This document shows positions 5,862 through 7,579 of a stretch of 7,579 nucleotides of DNA, piece by piece. The DNA comes from Gemmatimonadales bacterium. GTDB taxonomy: Bacteria > Gemmatimonadota > Gemmatimonadetes > Gemmatimonadales > GWC2-71-9. The number at the start of each line of letters is the position of its first letter. Position 1 is the first letter of the stretch. A program made the position numbers and the translations under genes. The notes under the pieces were generated by a model. It made no database searches. It worked only from the letters and a program-made list of their open reading frames with translations, and was not told where the DNA came from. The stretch covers positions 1 to 7,579 of the forward strand of contig JACCSZ010000346.1 in NCBI GenBank assembly GCA_013812695.1. Direction: 5' to 3'.

Positions 5862-7508
5862 ATGAAGCAGCGATGGAGTCTGATCGTGCTGGTGGCGGGG
5901 CTCTCGTTCATGAGTGGCGGCTGGCTGCTGCAGCGCGGCGTCGCCAGTGGCGGCAACGTGTACCAGCAGGCGCGACTGTTCGACGACGTGCTCGGGCATG
6001 TGAACGCCTACTACGTCGACTCGATCGGTGAGACCGACCTGTATGATCGCGCTACCCGGGGCATGCTGGAGCAGTTGAAGGATCCCTACTCCGTGCTCCT
6101 GACGGGCGACGACTACAAGGCGCTCACCGAGCAGACGTCGGGCAACTACGCGGGCCTGGGCATTCAGATCGACGTGCGGGACGGCTGGATCACCGTCGTG
6201 GCGCCGCTGCCCGACACGCCGGCCGAGCGGGCGGGCGTCGCCACCGGCGACCAGATCATCGAGGTGGACGGCAAGTCGACCGAAGGCTGGAAGAACGACG
6301 AGGCCGTCAAGTCGCTGCGCGGCGATGCCGGCTCCAGAGTCACCATCACGGTGCGCCGGTCGGGTGTCGCCGATCCGATCAAGTTCGCGCTGACGCGCGC
6401 CCGCATTCACATCCGCTCGGTGCCGGCCGGCACGATGTTCGACGGGGGCGTCGGCTACATCTCGCTCAACCCGGTGGCCGAGACCTCGGCCGAAGAGCTC
6501 CGGGCCGAGATCGTTTCGATGAGATCGAAGGGCCTGAAGTCGCTGATCCTGGACCTTCGCCGTAATCCGGGTGGGCTGCTCGATCAGGGCGTCAAGGTGG
6601 CGGATCTCTTTCTCGACGACCGCCAGGAAATCGTGGCCACCCGCGGCCGGGCCCGTGGCGCCACCAAGGAATTTCAGGACGAGGGCAAGCAGCTGTGGCC
6701 GGACCTCCCGATCGTGGTTCTGGTGAACGACGGAACTGCCAGCGCGGCCGAGATCATCGCGGGCGCGCTCCAGGATCACGACCGCGCGGTAGTGGTCGGC
6801 ACGCCGACCTTCGGTAAGGGTCTCGTCCAGACGCTGTTCCCGTTGGGCGATGGCGTCGCCCTCAAGCTCACGACCGCGCGCTGGTTCACGCCGAGCGGGC
6901 GGACCATTCAGCGAATCGCGAAGAACGAGGAGGAGCAGGCCGTGCTGGCGGCGACCGAGGCGGCCGACACCGTGCCGGGCACGCCGGACAAGGAGGACAC
7001 CGATTCCGCCATCCGGAGCCGGCCCATCTTCCACACCGATGGCGGCCGGGTGGTGCGCGGTGGCGGCGGGATCGTACCCGACCTGGTCATCAGGCCCGAT
7101 ACGCTGGACGCTCAGGAGCGGGAATTCGCCAAGGCGCTCGGCAGCAAGCTGCCAGAGTATCGTGACGTGTTGACGACGTTCGCGCTCGCGCATAAGCAGA
7201 GCGGCGCGATCAAGTCCGAGGCCTTCACCGTCACACCGGAGATGCGCCAGCAGGTCTACGGCCGGCTGCGGGCCAAGGGCATCGACGTGTCGCCGCAGGT
7301 GTACGCGGGGGCGACTGCCTTAATCGACGAGCAGCTCGGCTACGAGATCGCACGGTACGTCTTCGGCCGCCCTGCGGAGGATCGGCGCCGCGCGCAGGCG
7401 GACACGCAGATGCAGACCGCCATCGGGTTGCTGAGGAAGGCCGGCACGCCCCGTGAACTTCTCGGCCTCGCGACCGCGAGCCGTGCGGCGGTCCCGGCGC
7501 AGAACTGA
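5862..7508 (+). CDS. Carboxyl-terminal processing protease (S41 family)
   Basis: Serine protease of the CtpA/Prc type, which cleaves proteins near their C-termini in the cell envelope. It has 548 residues. Seen: an N-terminal signal peptide or membrane anchor at about 6-23, a helical cap segment at about 33-85, and a PDZ domain at about 90-185 with the carboxylate-binding loop GLGIQI at 98-103. The S41 core covers about 190-365, with GYISLN, LRRNPGGLL, catalytic Ser294 in DGTASAAEI and Lys319 in TFGKGLVQ. The 25-residue Ser-Lys spacing is that of known CTPs. About 180 further residues follow, with a linker rich in Glu, Asp and Ala and a helical C-terminus. The start is ATG at 5862 with GGAGG 5 nt upstream. 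It is last in the operon, 34 nt after tmk and followed by a strong inverted repeat. Substrates are unknown. Confidence 0.95.
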   Translation: MKQRWSLIVLVAGLSFMSGGWLLQRGVASGGNVYQQARLFDDVLGHVNAYYVDSIGETDLYDRATRGMLEQLKDPYSVLLTGDDYKALTEQTSGNYAGLGIQIDVRDGWITVVAPLPDTPAERAGVATGDQIIEVDGKSTEGWKNDEAVKSLRGDAGSRVTITVRRSGVADPIKFALTRARIHIRSVPAGTMFDGGVGYISLNPVAETSAEELRAEIVSMRSKGLKSLILDLRRNPGGLLDQGVKVADLFLDDRQEIVATRGRARGATKEFQDEGKQLWPDLPIVVLVNDGTASAAEIIAGALQDHDRAVVVGTPTFGKGLVQTLFPLGDGVALKLTTARWFTPSGRTIQRIAKNEEEQAVLAATEAADTVPGTPDKEDTDSAIRSRPIFHTDGGRVVRGGGGIVPDLVIRPDTLDAQEREFAKALGSKLPEYRDVLTTFALAHKQSGAIKSEAFTVTPEMRQQVYGRLRAKGIDVSPQVYAGATALIDEQLGYEIARYVFGRPAEDRRRAQADTQMQTAIGLLRKAGTPRELLGLATASRAAVPAQN

Positions 7509-7528
7509 GCGCGGTGCCGATGCACCCC

Positions 7529-7579
7529 GTCACCCTGAGCGCAGCGAAGGGGGCATGCTTTCGGGCATGCCCCCTTCGC
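7529..7579. repeat. REP-like element with long inverted repeat, cut by the window end
   Basis: Begins GTCACCCTGAGCGCAGCGAA (7529-7548). This resembles a short dispersed sequence seen at gene ends in many GC-rich bacterial genomes; that resemblance is from memory, not a search. It runs into a perfect 15-bp inverted repeat, left arm 7544-7558 and right arm 7565-7579, around the loop TTTCGG. The right arm reaches the last base of the window, so the pairing may extend beyond it. CCCT...AGGG at 7533-7551 can also form a small internal hairpin with tandem G-A mismatches. Confidence 0.7.
7544..7579 (+). terminator. Possible transcription terminator hairpin after the S41 protease gene
   Basis: The perfect 15-bp GC-rich stem with a 6-nt loop starts 35 nt after the protease stop codon. 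It would be a very stable RNA hairpin at the end of the rightward operon. A following U-tract cannot be seen because the window ends, so an intrinsic terminator is not proven; an mRNA-stabilising REP hairpin is an alternative. Confidence 0.45.

Noticed and set aside
5688..7193. Long minus-strand open frame (501 codons) opposite tmk and the S41 protease.
   Set aside because: Rich in Arg, His and Gln with no domain; antisense shadow of well-supported genes.

Overview
The window is a GC-rich bacterial chromosomal segment. The gene content is housekeeping (ribosomal protein bL31, release factor 1 and its methyltransferase, thymidylate kinase), next to a small regulatory operon. The base composition, frequent GTG starts, and the order rpmE-prfA-prmC-ylbF-tmk-S41 peptidase suggest a Gemmatimonadota-like organism. 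That assignment is inferred from gene content and style; there is no rRNA or other taxonomic marker here.

Layout: bases 105-2458 are read leftwards and form a probable three-gene operon. First is a Crp/Fnr-family regulator (1781-2458), driven by a near-consensus sigma70 promoter. Next is a metallo-beta-lactamase-fold hydrolase (815-1681, possibly starting at 1720). Last is a small exported protein with a FlgO/CsgG/TolB-like domain and one TPR repeat (105-803). A GTGA-N6-TCAC palindrome of the CRP type sits between the first two genes.

Bases 2459-2705 are a divergent intergenic region holding the crp promoter and the rpmE leader. From 2706 everything is read rightwards: rpmE, prfA, prmC, ylbF, tmk and a carboxyl-terminal processing protease. 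These genes are tightly packed, with overlaps of 11, 4 and 4 nt at the prfA/prmC, prmC/ylbF and ylbF/tmk junctions and a 34-nt gap before the protease. This looks like one transcription unit. The window ends inside a perfect 15-bp inverted repeat preceded by a REP-like sequence.

Working together: PrmC methylates the GGQ glutamine of release factors, including the neighbouring RF1, and bL31 is part of the 50S ribosome, so the first half of the rightward operon concerns translation. Tmk supplies dTDP for DNA synthesis and the S41 protease acts in the cell envelope. The leftward operon is the less ordinary part. The regulator keeps the Crp DNA-reading residues and the phosphate-binding Arg-Ser pair but lacks the Thr-Ser pair that contacts adenine in E. 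coli CRP. It is followed by an MBL hydrolase of a fold that includes cyclic-nucleotide phosphodiesterases. A ligand-sensing and ligand-degrading pair is a testable hypothesis, not a demonstrated system. I see no mobile elements, CRISPR arrays, tRNA or rRNA genes, and no clearly new defence system.
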